DNA of 64,000 bases from Malaya genurostris. Lineage: Eukaryota; Arthropoda; Insecta; Diptera; Culicidae. A program made the position numbers and the translations under genes. This document shows, in pieces, positions 36,977 through 49,149 of this stretch (position 1 is its first letter; every line of letters starts with the position of its first letter). The stretch lies in the NCBI RefSeq assembly GCF_030247185.1, contig NC_080571.1:85073025-85137024 (forward strand), written 5' to 3'. The notes under the pieces are model-generated. The model was not told the DNA's origin and ran no database searches. It saw only the letters and a list, made by a program, of their open reading frames with translations.

Positions 36977-37996
36977 TAATCAGGAAGCTCGGTGAGGATT
37001 ACCTTTGAGGATAAACGGGTCGAAAAAAAGGCCCTACTAACCCTCAGTTGGATAAACGTATACTGAAGGCGTTCAAGCAAAAGAAGAAGGGTTCTTTTCG
37101 TGATGTGGCCAAAAAAGTGGGCACTTCGAAGTCAAATGTTCTTCGTGCTAAAGAACGTTTTAATATTCGAACCTATAAGAAGCAGAAATAACCAAAACGT
37201 AGTCCGAAACAAGAACCATCGATTAGGCCCAGGGTTCGAAAGCTGTACAACACGATTCTTGCTGGAAATTTGAACTGCATAATCATGGACGATGAAACCT
37301 ACGTGAAACTCGATTACAAATCCTTGCCGGGACCCCAATATTATACGGTGCGAGAAGGGCAAGTGTTAAACCAGTCCGAGACATCGATTGAAGTCGAAAA
37401 ATTTGGTAAGAAAGCTATGGTCTGGCAAGCAATTTGTAGCTGCGGTAAGATTTCGAAACCCTTCATCACCACTGCTTCAATGAACAGTGAAATATACATC
37501 AAGCAATGTTAACAAAAACGACTTCTACCCATGATTCGAAGCCACAACGATCCTGTTGTCTTTTGGTTAGATCTTGCTTCTTGCCACTACTCGAAATCAA
37601 CGATAGAATGGTATACTACCAAAAATGTCACTTTCGTCCCAAAAGACATGAATCCACCAAATTGCCCACAACTTCGACCAATTGAGGAATTTTGGGCAGT
37701 AACGAAGGCACATCTTAGGAAACATGTCTCGGTAGCCGAAACCATTCAACAGTTCGAAAAAGATTGGAAAAAAGTGTCAAAAATTGTCGCCAAGAAGTCT
37801 GTACGGAATTTAATAAGGAACGTTCGCAAGAAGGTGCGCCAGCTAGTCTACAGTGGCTAAGTAGCAAATGTTGAGAATAATATTCTGTTGTTTTAGTCTA
37901 ATATTATCAGTATATCGAATTAAATTTGAATATCTAACACATGTGAATTATTTACAGCGACATCAAAGTGCGTCCATACTTTCTGGGACAGTCTTT
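36977..37996 (+). pseudogene. DD37E (ITmD37E-type) element, 5' part missing, several stops
   Basis: Homology to the transposase at 19943-20956 begins at AATCAGGAAGCTCGG (36977) and continues to the stop at 37860. All catalytic residues are visible: MDDETYVK, FWLDLASCHYSK and NCPQLRPIEEFW. A deletion and frameshift near 37010, TAA at about 37188 and TAA at 37510-37512 kill it. Unlike the first copy it keeps the right terminal region, with GTCCATACTTTCTGGGACAG at about 37972-37991. The left part was lost at the junction with the LINE. Confidence 0.85.
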
Positions 37997-38390
37997 ATTT
38001 ACAGTATATAAATCCAGAGAAACAAAGCCATTTTTTATATACGAATTTTCTCATAACAGTAACTCAACGGACATTATTCCCCACCTTCGATTTAACAGTA
38101 TGCTTCAAGTTAAAATATTTTTTTGAAGATTTATAAAGAGTAATTAAAACAAAATGTAGCATTGGAAGAATAAAAAATGTTGGTGTAGAATTGTAATTAA
38201 TTGATCATGCAAGTGATTTCTGATGCAAAGAATATCTTTTTTATCTGCTTTTCTTCTATTAGGTGTACAACTTTGCTTCCGCCGTTTTCCGATAGGTGGC
38301 TGTACCGGTTGAGGCTGGTTAAAATACATAGATGATAGTGCGTTTAAAGTGAGTGTGTACAGTGCCTAACGAATTGTCATCGCCGTTTAA

Positions 38391-39105
38391 GTGACAGTTG
38401 TTCTTGTTTTCGTATTATTCACGCTCGAAAATGTCTGTTTATGTGCCCAATTCTCGCCATTTGCGGGAAGTTTTGCTTTTATGTTACAATTCGAAAAAAA
38501 AAATGCAGCTGAAGCGCATCGAATGCTTTCAGAAACTTACGGTGATGCTACTCTGAGTAAAAGAACGTGTCGGGAGTGGTTTCAATGTTTTAAAAATGGT
38601 GATTTCGATGTCGAAGACAAACATGATGGTGGAAGAGAAAAAACCTTCAAAGATGAATAACAATTTACTACGAGCTCTTAAAAACGGGTGAAACCATCAC
38701 AGTAGATCGCTACCGAACGCAACTGATGCGCCTTAGTCGCGCACTATAAGAAAAGCGGCCACAGTATCAAGAGCGACATGGCAAAGTCATCCTCCAACAC
38801 GACAATGCTCGGCCTCACGTCGCAAAAGTCATCAAAAAGTACCTGGAAACGCTGAAATGGGAAGTCTTACCCCACCCGCCGTATTATTATTATATACAGT
38901 TGTCGCCCCTTCTGACTTCCACCTATTCCGTTCGATGGCACACGGCCTGGCAGATCAACATTTTCAATCTGTTCAGAGTGGGAAAAATGGATTGCCTCAT
39001 TGATATCGTCAAAGGTGGACTCCTTTTTTCGAGCCGGGATCCGAAAATTTCCGGAAAGATGGGAGAAAGTTGTCGCTAGCGACGGACAATACTTTGAATA
39101 ATACA
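38391..39105 (+). pseudogene. mariner transposase remnant (a different mariner subfamily)
   Basis: The N-terminal part (KKNAAEAHRMLSETYGDATL, REWFQCFKNGDFDVEDKH) is followed by a deletion. The C-terminal part then appears in shifted frames, with the second catalytic D in LQHDNARPHVAKV, LPHPPY, APSDFHLFRSM, and the typical end VASDGQYFE with a stop at about 39105. The first catalytic region is absent. A TAT-rich insertion interrupts the LPHPPYSPDLAPSD motif near 38885. No function remains. Confidence 0.8.
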
Positions 39106-39247
39106 TCTGTAAGCACTTTTTCGCAATAAGGCTTTAAATTTTGGAAAAAAAACGGCGGAAGCAAAGTTGTAAACCTAATATATCGATATTTCAAGGGGCA
39201 TATTGCCTCATTGTTGTGGGGCATATTATACGGTTTCATATTGCGTA

Positions 39248-40526
39248 AGGAGTGAATCGAAAATAAGCTATCCACATACATTTGTGTTGAACGCATGTAT
39301 TTGTGTTGGTTTTTAGGCTCAGATCACAGCATGCTGTGCGTTTGGCTGTTAGCTTTCTTTTGTTTACTTATTTGTGCGGTTGAAACTCCGCATTTTCAAA
39401 ATACCGTGTTTTGAAAAGGAAGTGAAAGTTAAGTTCCTGGAAACATGGCTAAGTGAGAAGGGTATTACTATGAGAAAATTGACAAAGCGGTTTGGAATTC
39501 ATCATGCGAGTATTCAAACCATCATTAATAAGTTTGGGGAACACTATTCTTTGGATGAGCTACCAGGAAGAAGCAGAAAACCCGGTTCTTCCAACCCGAA
39601 ACTAGACTAGAAAGTGGTATCTCTAATCATGAAGAACAAATCAATGTCAATACGTGATTTGGCCAAAAAAGCAGGAACGAGTGTCGGAATGATCCAGCGT
39701 GTCAAGAGGCGAAATCACCTGAAGATCTACAAGAAAAAGAAAATCTCGGAACAAAGCGTAGAACAGAAAAAGCGAGCAGCAACAAGGGCCCGGAAATTGT
39801 ATTCGCGTCTTTTGCAGTGTCCGGATGCATGCGTTTTGATGGACGATGAGACTTATGTAAAGGAGGACTCAAAAACCCTTCCAGCTCCACAATACTTTAC
39901 TGTCGTCGTTGGGGAGGATGTGAGCGATGGGGACAGGTCGGTTCAAGTGGAGAAATTCGGTCGAAAGGTACTGGTATGGCAAGCAATATGTGCCTGTGGT
40001 TTGAAGTCAACCATTTTTTACACTACCGGAACTACAAATGCAGAAATCTATCGATCTGAGTGTCTCCAGAACAGATCACTGCCATTATATAAGAAGCATA
40101 GTACACCTCCAATGTTTTGGTCGGATTTAGCGTCGGCTCACTATACCAAAACAACTCTCAATTGGCTTTCGGAAAGGGGTATAAATTTCGTTGAGAAAAG
40201 CATCAATCCACCAAATTGTCCTCAGCTTCGACCCATCGAACGTTACTGGGCAATCGTGAAGAGGGTATTCAAAAAGACTGGTAAGGCAGCTGGGAACACG
40301 CAGAAGTTCAAAAATATTTTTGCTCAAGCGTCCAAAAAATGCGATGCAACACTTGTCCGGAACTTGATGAAGAGCGTGAAAGAATAACTTAAATTCCATC
40401 CGGTTTTCATTATGCTCAAGTTTAACCTCGTACAATAAAAGATCAATTTTTGGATTGAATAAAATATCGTTTTTTATCATAATTTGAAAGAAAAATTTGT
40501 GGATAGCTTATTTTCGACACACTCCT
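39248..40526 (+). mobile_element. nearly intact DD37E Tc1/mariner element with inverted repeats and TA duplication
   Basis: The left repeat 39248-39275 begins AGGAGTG and contains CGAAAATAAGCTATCCAC. The right repeat 40499-40526 is its inverse, with two mismatches in 28 bp. TA flanks both ends (39246-39247, 40527-40528). The length of 1279 bp is normal for a Tc1/mariner element. The single gene inside is described separately. This is the best preserved autonomous-type element in the window and is only distantly related to the other two DD37E copies. Confidence 0.93.
39374..40387 (+). pseudogene. DD37E transposase, intact except for one TAG codon
   Basis: The frame from 39374 runs to TAG at 39608-39610, then continues in the same frame to a TAA at 40385-40387, about 338 codons in all. 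The N-terminal helix-turn-helix covers MRKLTKRFGIHHASIQTI, and a second one covers SIRDLAKKAGTSVGMIQRV. The catalytic residues are the D of VLMDDETYVK, the D of WSDLASAHYTK and the E of NCPQLRPIERYW, with 37 residues between the last two. The stop lies in the linker between the two DNA-binding motifs and is a one-base change from several sense codons. If the TAG is an assembly error or recent mutation, the rest of the protein looks functional. Confidence 0.92.
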
Positions 40527-40529
40527 TAT

Positions 40530-41077
40530 TGCAAAGAAATGCCTACATACTCGAAGAAATATAGTAATATCTCAATGTTTTCTTCAGAGGGTCATATTAT
40601 AACACTTCACCCTATGTCAGGTTGAAGCCAGAGTGGGCGCGACACACGACGCAAAGCGAAGCGATGCGAACATGAAAGGATCTGAATTTCGTTTATTTGT
40701 TTCCAGCAAAAAATTAACATGTATTCCAGAGTCAACACTGGACAAGCGATTTTCGGTGTGCACAAACAACGAATCAGCACGTTATCAGTTTTTCATGCGA
40801 TTAACGAGCGAACAAAGGTTTCCTAAATTATTTTCCGTTATGGTGAAAGAATATAATTTGATTGATTGGGAACAAGTGTTATAAAGAGGGTTCGCAAACA
40901 TTGGCAAGCAGAGCTGTAAAACTTCATTAAATTCAATTGAAATCAAATGTGTACACACACTGTCGATCACTCTACTGCAGTAAACTTCACATCCCAACAC
41001 ACAACCTTCGCTGTCGCACCGAACGGTCATTAGTCCGTCCTTCATTCGTTTCTCTTTCTACCGAATCTCAGTTTAAC
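40530..41077. other. no gene seen
   Basis: Mixed sequence with overlapping short frames on both strands and no recognisable motif, lying between the DD37E element and the 704-bp inverted-repeat element. Confidence 0.4.
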
Positions 41078-41082
41078 CACCG

Positions 41083-41786
41083 CACAGTGGTTAAAAAGGC
41101 CAATTTCACGCTTTTAATTGATAACTCATTAAAAACGTGGTTTTCGGGGTACAGTATTTTCAGCAAAGTTGCTCTGAATGGTAGGCGCCATCTTATGGAA
41201 AATTGTATTTATGTGATTCACCCGAAAATATATTGAAATCTGATCTGATATACAATGAACCTTATCATTACAAATGTTAAGAACAAGGATATTTGGAAAG
41301 AACATATTTCGCCTGCAGTAATTCAACCACGGTATGAAAGCTTTTTTGAAGTATTTTTATATGTAAGTTGTCTCATCTGCACCTTTTCTTCACCATTTTA
41401 ATGATGAAGAACTTTGAAAAACATGAAAAACTCATATAAATTGAAAATATATATGTTTTCTTACAAAAAATGGTTTTAGGACGACCTTTTCAGAAATTAC
41501 ATTATATTATGAATTACACTCAAGTTACAGGAATAGCATTTTCATAAAATTTGTTTGAAATGACTGTTTTGCATAACTTTTTCAAAGTTACTTAGCCCCT
41601 ATGTTGGCCCTGGGCTAAAAAAATATTTTTATCTCACTTTTAGGGGGATTAATAACATAAATAAATTTTTCCATAAGATGGTGCCTACCATTCTGTGCAA
41701 CTTTGCTGAAGATAGTATACCTCGAAAACCACGTTTTTAATGAGTTATCAATTAAGAGCGTGAAATTGGCCTTTTTAACCACTGTG
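41083..41786. mobile_element. 704-bp inverted-repeat element with CACAGTG ends (Transib-like MITE)
   Basis: The left arm begins CACAGTGGTTAAAAAGGCCA and the right arm, on the minus strand, begins with the same 20 bases. The arms stay alignable for about 135 bp at roughly 85-90 percent identity (for example CATTAAAAACGTGGTTTTCG near both ends). The 5-bp direct repeat CACCG flanks it at 41078-41082 and 41787-41791. No transposase is encoded. CACWRTG-type termini with 5-bp duplications are known for Transib, the superfamily related to RAG1; the family assignment here is inference. Confidence 0.8.
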
Positions 41787-42429
41787 CACCGTCGTGCATT
41801 ATCTCTTGAAGTGACAAAATATCACTGACAATTGAATGATAGGGCGGCCGTCAAGTGAGGTTCACGTAAACATTCGAATTGGTTCAAGGTAATGGATGAA
41901 AGGTAAACCAGTTATAATAACTGAAATATCTATTACAAAATAAACAAAAATTAATTGTTCCCTCTTTTAGATTTCAATTTCAATATTTCGAAACATATCT
42001 CAATACACTTTAAACAGTCGGAATTATCGATTTTAACTTGCTGGTGGTGATAATTGAAAACTCAAATGAGAACCGCCACCATCTATTTCTCATTATGGTC
42101 GGAGAAAGTTTTGTGTTATCGAGTTGATATTTACACCTATTCGTTCGCACCTGCTCACTACCCACAGTGAAGACAATGAAACAGGTAGACTACTTGGCAC
42201 TACAAACTGAGCAAGCAAAACTTCAAGTGACTAGGTACGATTATTCAATTGACGATGAACTCTGGGAGCTTCGGCAACAAAAGTAAAATGAATGAGAAGG
42301 AATATGTCAGTCAAAGGCCATAAAATTCATTTTCATCTAATAATATTACATATTACATTCAACGTACGTTTGTATCATTTATTGTAGCTGCAGCAGACAT
42401 TTGACAGCTTCAAAGATATTGTGTCAGAG

Positions 42430-42560
42430 AGTTTGCATTCCGGTGGTATGTAGAAAACATACATTCGTGAAAATTGAAAACAGCAGCGGACCAAAATTAC
42501 TGCCTTGCGGAACTTCAGAATTCTGAAATCGAGAAGTCAATTTTTACACTAACAAAACGG
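42430..42560 (-). pseudogene. non-LTR reverse transcriptase fragment
   Basis: On the minus strand the codons at about 42516-42455 read EVPQGSNFGPLLFSIFTNV, a close match to the GVPQGSxLGPLLF...F.ND motif of non-LTR reverse transcriptases. The preceding codons (YQFNRFVSVKIDFSISEF) fit the region just upstream in such enzymes. Frameshifts and stops surround it. It is too short to place in a clade. Confidence 0.6.
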
Positions 42561-44959
42561 TTGAACTGGTAGCTGACATCCAGTTGCTATTCTTTTCCGG
42601 CTCTCAACAAGAAAGTGGTAGAGAATTCCGAAAAAGAATAACCAAACGGCACTACTTCTGGAAATAGGATTTCAAAAGTTAGACCTACTGGAGAAAAAAA
42701 ACGCGTGAGAAAGATTTGCATTTTGCAAAAAAAAGCTATATCTTCGGATAGAGCTGCACCAATTGACTTGACAGACACCCTGTCAGCGTGGAAGCAGAGA
42801 GCTAAGCCGAAAAGATTTCTTACTTCTACTCTGACAAGATCCCTTGATTTGCCGCAAGTAAGTTTATCGTATGCTAATAACAAAGGTCGGTCTGATTCAA
42901 AAGCTTTGCAAAAATTAAATATTGAAATTAATAAGTATTATTTCAAATAATCATATTTTTTGTTAATTACGATAACGCGCTCCAGAAACTTCGCTAAATG
43001 GGAGTCACCAATCGAATATCTAGAAGGGTTAATGGTTTTAAATCATAATTTCAAATATCATTGGAATACACTCTTTCCAAAGCTTCAAAGAGGCTCTTCC
43101 ATCTGAATGGAAAAAAAATCGACAAATTAATTTTTCTTCTAGACATGAACGTGTTTCGTCCACTACTTGTAGGTTTCAGACTCTAAATAAGACTTAGAAT
43201 TAGAAGGTACAACAACAGTACTAATAGTGACAATAATCTACTAACAGCTCCACCGGAAATCTAGTTTAAATAAGTGTTTTTTTTTTGTTTCCCAAAAAAT
43301 TTCTGATATGGCAAGCGATTTGCAGCTGCGCACAAAAAAGTGCAAGTCTTCATTACAAATAAACTTATGAACTTGAATCTCTACAAATAACAGTGCCCTA
43401 AAAACGCACCTACTTCGCCTAGCAGTGAGATGACAGTCTTGTTTTATCATTCCGCAAATATTGTTTGCAATTATTTTGAGATGAGTTTCAAAAAATTTAA
43501 AAAGTTTTCAGCTAAAAAAAGAAGAAATAAATTTTTTTTTTGGCAAATTTAAAAAGTTTCAGATAACAAAATCATTGGGTTTGCATAAAAAGAAGGATTG
43601 TTCATGCGAATTCAGTACAAATAATTTTTTTTTGAAAAGCTTACGGAAATGCCGGAATTGTCAGATTGGTAAAATAGACTTTCTAGCAATTTCTCATATA
43701 AACGAAATATAAGAAAAGCAACATTACACCACTAGGATTGAAACAGATTTGGCAAAACTTCAAAACTAGTCTGCAGATCTTTGACCAAACAAACTTTTTC
43801 GGCAACACTACATTCCAGATTTTCAGTTCGTGAGTTTCAGAAATAGTGATTAAAAACTCCAAAATGGTCTGGAATTCAAATAGAACATGATCCAATAGAT
43901 TGCAATTTTATCCGAAAGCAGTAAAATCCAACCGATCATTATTCGATATGAGCTGCAAGATTTGTAAACTCAATCGCCCGTTTACTGCACTAGAACAGTC
44001 ACGTTCACCTTTGTTCGGTTGGTCAGTCAACTAATCAGTTCCATCCTGCCTTGCGTGTGGTATCTAAACAAACTAATCAAAAAGCGCTTCAATCAATTCA
44101 CTCGCCTAGCCGTAGAGAATTGCTACAATCATCTGCTGGGCAGCCACTTGGGTTAATAATGACCGTCAGTCGCAATCGTTGAAAATTGGATGTGATGCGC
44201 AATTTAATATCTGTTCCAATTCTCAATCTTTGTCCCGCTGTGCTGCTGAGTGACCGCTAGAACCATCGCAGAATAGTGAATCCTATAGCAGCGGTTCGCC
44301 TTTTTTGAAAGCGCGCTCGTCCATCAAAATATTCGCGATGACCAGCTGACGACCGCCGTAACGAGAGTGGCCTTGAATTTAGATTAGGATCCCGCTTAAA
44401 GCGCTCTTGCTCGGTCACGGTTATCAAATCCACCCGCACTGCTCCCATTTGGAGCCTGTGTCCACCTGTGCGAATATTTGAGACTATAAATAGAAACTTG
44501 TGAGTGTTTGTTCGTAATGATTAAGAAACTGGTTTGAAATGAGAAATAGCTTGTATTGAATATACCTGTCTGGTATTTAGGTCTTTTTTGTCCTTCTAAA
44601 ATCCAGTCGCTCTATATATTTGATAGAAGCCCCTATGGTAGTTCGTTTTTTAACTTTTGAAAAAAGCATTCAACTTTTTTTTCTGCATATATTTTTTAGA
44701 ATACTCAATTCATTTCCGGCAACTTTTTCTTGAATACCATTTTTGGGTAATTGGCCTTCTCCAAGTAATAACTATTTGAAGAAAGTGCAGACAAAACATA
44801 TTCGTCTTTTTTTATCCGTTTCGCGTCAAATTGACCAGTTCATCTGTGCTGAACTGATGGTTTGCCATGCCAATGATGTGTGCAATGTATCTTCCAAATC
44901 GCAGTATGTGAAATCTGATAACTTGTTACCCATTTCTGAAATAGCTTCATAAAATATAT

Positions 44960-45035
44960 ATATTTCGAATAGTTTTCAATCGAAGCCATAATACGAGGCC
45001 GAGCATTGTCGTGATGAGAAATTTCGGACAAGTGT
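44960..45035 (-). pseudogene. small mariner remnant
   Basis: The minus-strand translation SEISHHDNARPRIMASIENY contains the HDNARPH-like motif around the second catalytic aspartate of mariner transposases. Only this short piece is recognisable, and no inverted repeats were found. Confidence 0.5.
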
Positions 45036-47389
45036 ATGTTTGTACAGTTTAGACATTTTTCGTGTTAATTCCCTGTTTCAAACGAATTAGTTCTGTTCTA
45101 TATAATGTTCTGTATATGATTCAAGTACTGGGAAGTTATTTTCGAATTTCGTTTCACCTTCATGACATCAGTGCATTACCAGATTATGTTGGACTGCTAA
45201 TATCACTGCTCGCGGATCAACATAATCAGCTAAGCAGATATATTTGAATTAAAGATTGTAAAAATTGATCTAACTTTCTCTGAGGAATCGATGTTAATTC
45301 TTTTCCGGAATCCTTAGACAACTACCACTAACTTCAATCTTTAACTGAGAAGATCTACTCATACGAAAAGTTATGTTGACAGTTGAGAAGATTCTATTCC
45401 ACGTTGACGTTGCCAGTTTTACATTTCTAACATTCAAATCTATAATTCCAAAGCCGGAAGGTAGAGCCAGATAAAATTCAACAGCAATTGGATGAGATTG
45501 TATGGCTTTCCTACATAAGACATTTTTGTTACTTCCGGCTGTTCCGAAACTGGAAAACGGGGACAGAAATAGTCTAAAAGTCCATTGGAGTTGCTCAACA
45601 GGGAACTACTCTGAGCAATTCGGGTGTCGATGGGCTGTACTTTGCGCCGTAGCACCGAGCACCGAGTGTCTTAACGTTTCGCCTTCGGCTCATCAGTTCC
45701 AATTGAACTGTCATCTCCGTCTAACAGTTCAAATTAAACCTAAGCTAAGCAGGCGAACCGTATTGTATTTATCCGATTTTGGCAATAAAAATTCCTTACT
45801 GTACGGGGCTGGGTGTCAATTAAAAGTTCCAAAACTAACCGCGTAACCTTTTCCTGTCATAATTTTGAACGATAACAACACAGTCAATATAATTAATATA
45901 ATTTAACAACCAATATATTCGGAAACATTTAACTACATGTATGGCAACATCGTTTCAGTATTTCAATAGAACACTATTGAAAAATTGGTTTGAATCGACC
46001 AAAGTTTCCACGAACCAATCACAGTATATTATTATGGTGTCATCAGTTTGGTTTCTCTCGCACGGCCGACGGTTTCGATCGTTGACTGCACCACGAATTT
46101 TATTAGCAGTATCTGTTCTGCTTTGGTTGCTACAGAGAGCCTTCGCGTCATGCATAAAAAACACCGCATCGTTCTACGTAGTATGAACTTTCGTACAAAG
46201 AGGATAATATATGCTGTATTCTGTATAACATTTCTTTGTTTTGCTTAGTTGGTGCTTGCCTGTGAACAAAACAAGGGGCTCGTCCTGTGAGGTGATGACT
46301 GGATTGTAAAATAGATGCGTTCGCTTGCTGAATTGTCGTTTTTGCATTGTATGTCGCAGCAAATTTCTGCTGTCTGCTGCACACCGTGTTCGATTGAGTA
46401 TATTAAATATCAATTAGCTATTTTAAAAATCGAGATAGTGCGAAACTGATTCTTTTGACAATATTATGTATTTAGCAAACTTTTTAACGATTTTTTTATT
46501 TTCAATTCACTTGAGTTTGAACAAATGCAGGTCCCATATTTGAAAACAGCGTTCAAGCTCACTTTTTCGCATTTGAAAATGTATTCTGCTATTTCTACAT
46601 AAATATTTATCAAACCACAGAACGTGTGATCGCAGAAAAATTGGCTGGATTCTTCAATAGATTTTGATGTTCCGGTGTCTATCAGGTCAGTTTAAGACTT
46701 CCGGCGATAGATTTTTCGGGCCCAATTCGGAGCGCTTGTATCTTGGTGATTTTTCGACGAATTTGTCACATTTAACTTGATTCGAAAACATTTGTATTCG
46801 ATATTGAACGCTTAAAATGGATTCATTTGTCGACGGGGTCGTGTGGACACAGCGATACGGTAATACGTAAATGAAAACAGTTTAAGATTGTGTTATAATT
46901 AAGATCATACACACTTTTTTTTTTAGAAAAAATACCATTTATTATCTTGTTGTACTAACCCATATTCCTCGGTTTGATGCAAATAAGTTGCACAGGCTCA
47001 CATATAAAGAATTTTAAAATGCAATATCATATAGTATCAAAGATAAACTCAAGATAAAATGATCTGCTATTTTTCATGCATCGTTGGAATAGTACCCCTC
47101 GAGGAACTCGGTTCACCGTCAGTTTTAGTTCAAGGTATCATTTCCGAAGATTATCGACGCTTTTTAACAATGGATCGATAAAATTACACTATTACTAAGT
47201 TTAGTGGTTCACGGTTACTGATTCAACATTTCTTGATCCAAATATAAGAAATTTTATCTTGAAACGATTCACTGTTTATAAAATTAATAAGTTTGTATGT
47301 TTTCTTTTTTGATAATCTTGAGGTTGTTCGTACGAGAGTTGTTACTTATTCACTTAGCCTAAAAATGGAAACAGTATTTTATTTAATCG

Positions 47390-48065
47390 GGAATGGTTTT
47401 ATTGTTTATCAAAATATTCCCCTAGATGATCAATACACTTTTGCATACGCTTGAATCAATTTTCATAACCTCTATTCCACTCTTCTTTAGGTAACCCCAA
47501 AACATGGTTTTTGAACGCTTCAACAGCTTCTTCAGGAGTATTGAATCGCTCTGCACGCAATTTATTCTGCACGGAAGGGAACAACAAATAGAAGTTGTTA
47601 GTGTCCCAGGTTGAGAGTTTGCATTATTCCGATGAAGAATAATTTTGCGTTTTGCCAATCAGAATCCTCTGAAGCAACGGGAGCGATTTGTCCGTTTATA
47701 CAGAAATAACATGCCGCCATTTTCTTTGAAGTGCTTCGAGTGCAAACAACTTTTGTTGGATTTGGTTCTTCTTGGAACACCCTTACAGTAGACTGCTGTT
47801 CAGTTTTGGGCTCATATGAGTAAATCCATGTTACGTCACCTGTGTAGATGTTATACGCCAAATTTGAAGCACCACGATAAAATTTTTTCAGCATTTCTTA
47901 GCACCAATCGACACAAGTCTTTTTTCGAACGATTATCAAATTATGTGGGATCCACTAAACCAAATTTTCATGCAAAATAGCATATAAGCTTTTCACACTA
48001 ATGCCCAAGACTGCCTCCATTTCACGGTATGTCACATGGTGATCTTCTTAAACTAAAATAAATTT
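47390..48065 (-). pseudogene. decayed mariner transposase
   Basis: Minus-strand frames give mariner-like pieces in order: GASNLAYNIYTGDVTWIYSY (the first catalytic region, with G-D-V-T in place of the usual G-D-E-S), EEPNPTKVVCTRSTSKKM, a piece IILHRNNANSQPG where the usual HHDN is HRNN, so the second aspartate is lost, and an end resembling KCIDHLGEYFDKQ at about 47390-47445. The frame is broken several times. It belongs to a mariner group different from those at 22108 and 53228. Confidence 0.75.
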
Positions 48066-49149
48066 CCAATTGATCTTTTGAATAAGTTTTTGCCTTTCTC
48101 ATATAGAAAAACTATGCAATCGCTGTGAAAACCGACTTTATAACCGAGGCCCGGAGGGCCGAGGGTCATATAGCATTCGAATCAGTTCGTCGAGATAAAA
48201 AAAATGTCTCTGTGTGTGTATGTATGTATGTGACAAATAATGTCACTGAATTTTCTCAGAGATGTTCTGAACCGATTTAAACAAACTTAGATTCAAACGA
48301 AAGGTCTTAGAGTCCCATAAACTGCTATTAAATTTTATACCGATCCGATTTCCGGTTCCGGAATTACAGGGTGATATGTACCAAAAGAAGAAAAAAATAG
48401 TTACACATGTTTCTCAGAGAGAGCGTGACCGATTTTCACAAACTTAGGTGCAAACGAAAGGCCTTATAGTTTCATACAATTTTCCTGAATTTCATTTGGA
48501 TTCTACTTCCGGCTCCGGAATTATAAGGAAATATGTGGAAATTCAGGAAAAAAGAGCGCTCAATTTTCTCGACAATTTCTGAACCGATTTTCACAAACTA
48601 AGATGAAAATGAAAGGTCTTGAAATTCTTCAAAAAGTTCCCGAAAAGTTGATCGAGATCCGACTTCCAGAATTACAGAACGATTAGTGAGAATTTCATTT
48701 TCAGCGACGTGTTTTTTTCACATGCGATGGCGAAACGAGGTGCATATTTTTATAAAACTTACTACTAAATTTATCCAGTTGGTCGATATTGTTAGTTAGT
48801 GAAAATATAAAACTACTTTGGGACTACTAGTCCTCGGTTTCCGCTTCCGAAAGCAACGATAATAGTGAAGAAAATCTCCAAAAACGGAGCTCACTTCGAT
48901 TTCTCAGCAATGGTTAAACCGATTTTCACGAATCATTATTCAAAATAAAGCTCTCATTGTCTTAAAGTACACTGTGCAAATTCATCCAGATCCGACTTCC
49001 GGTTCCGAAATTATAGAGCGATGAGTGTCGAAACCTTCAAATCGTAATAAAACATGACGATGCAAAACTGGTATGCGTCGGTACGCGCGGCTTTGCTCCA
49101 TTCGCAGCGTGCTTTGTTCAATTTCGTATAGCGTGCAAGGTTACCACAT

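Larger units (their letters stand above)
41792..47389. other. no intact gene; scattered transposon remnants
   Basis: Long region of single-copy-looking sequence with short frames only. Recognisable pieces are a non-LTR reverse transcriptase motif at 42430-42560 and a mariner remnant at about 44960-45030 (both listed). A pair of diverged segments at 44820-44930 and 55020-55140 (TTTGCCATGCCAATGATGTG and TTTGCCATACTGCAGACGTG) may be one old repeat. I found no exon or RNA gene I can support. Confidence 0.4.
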
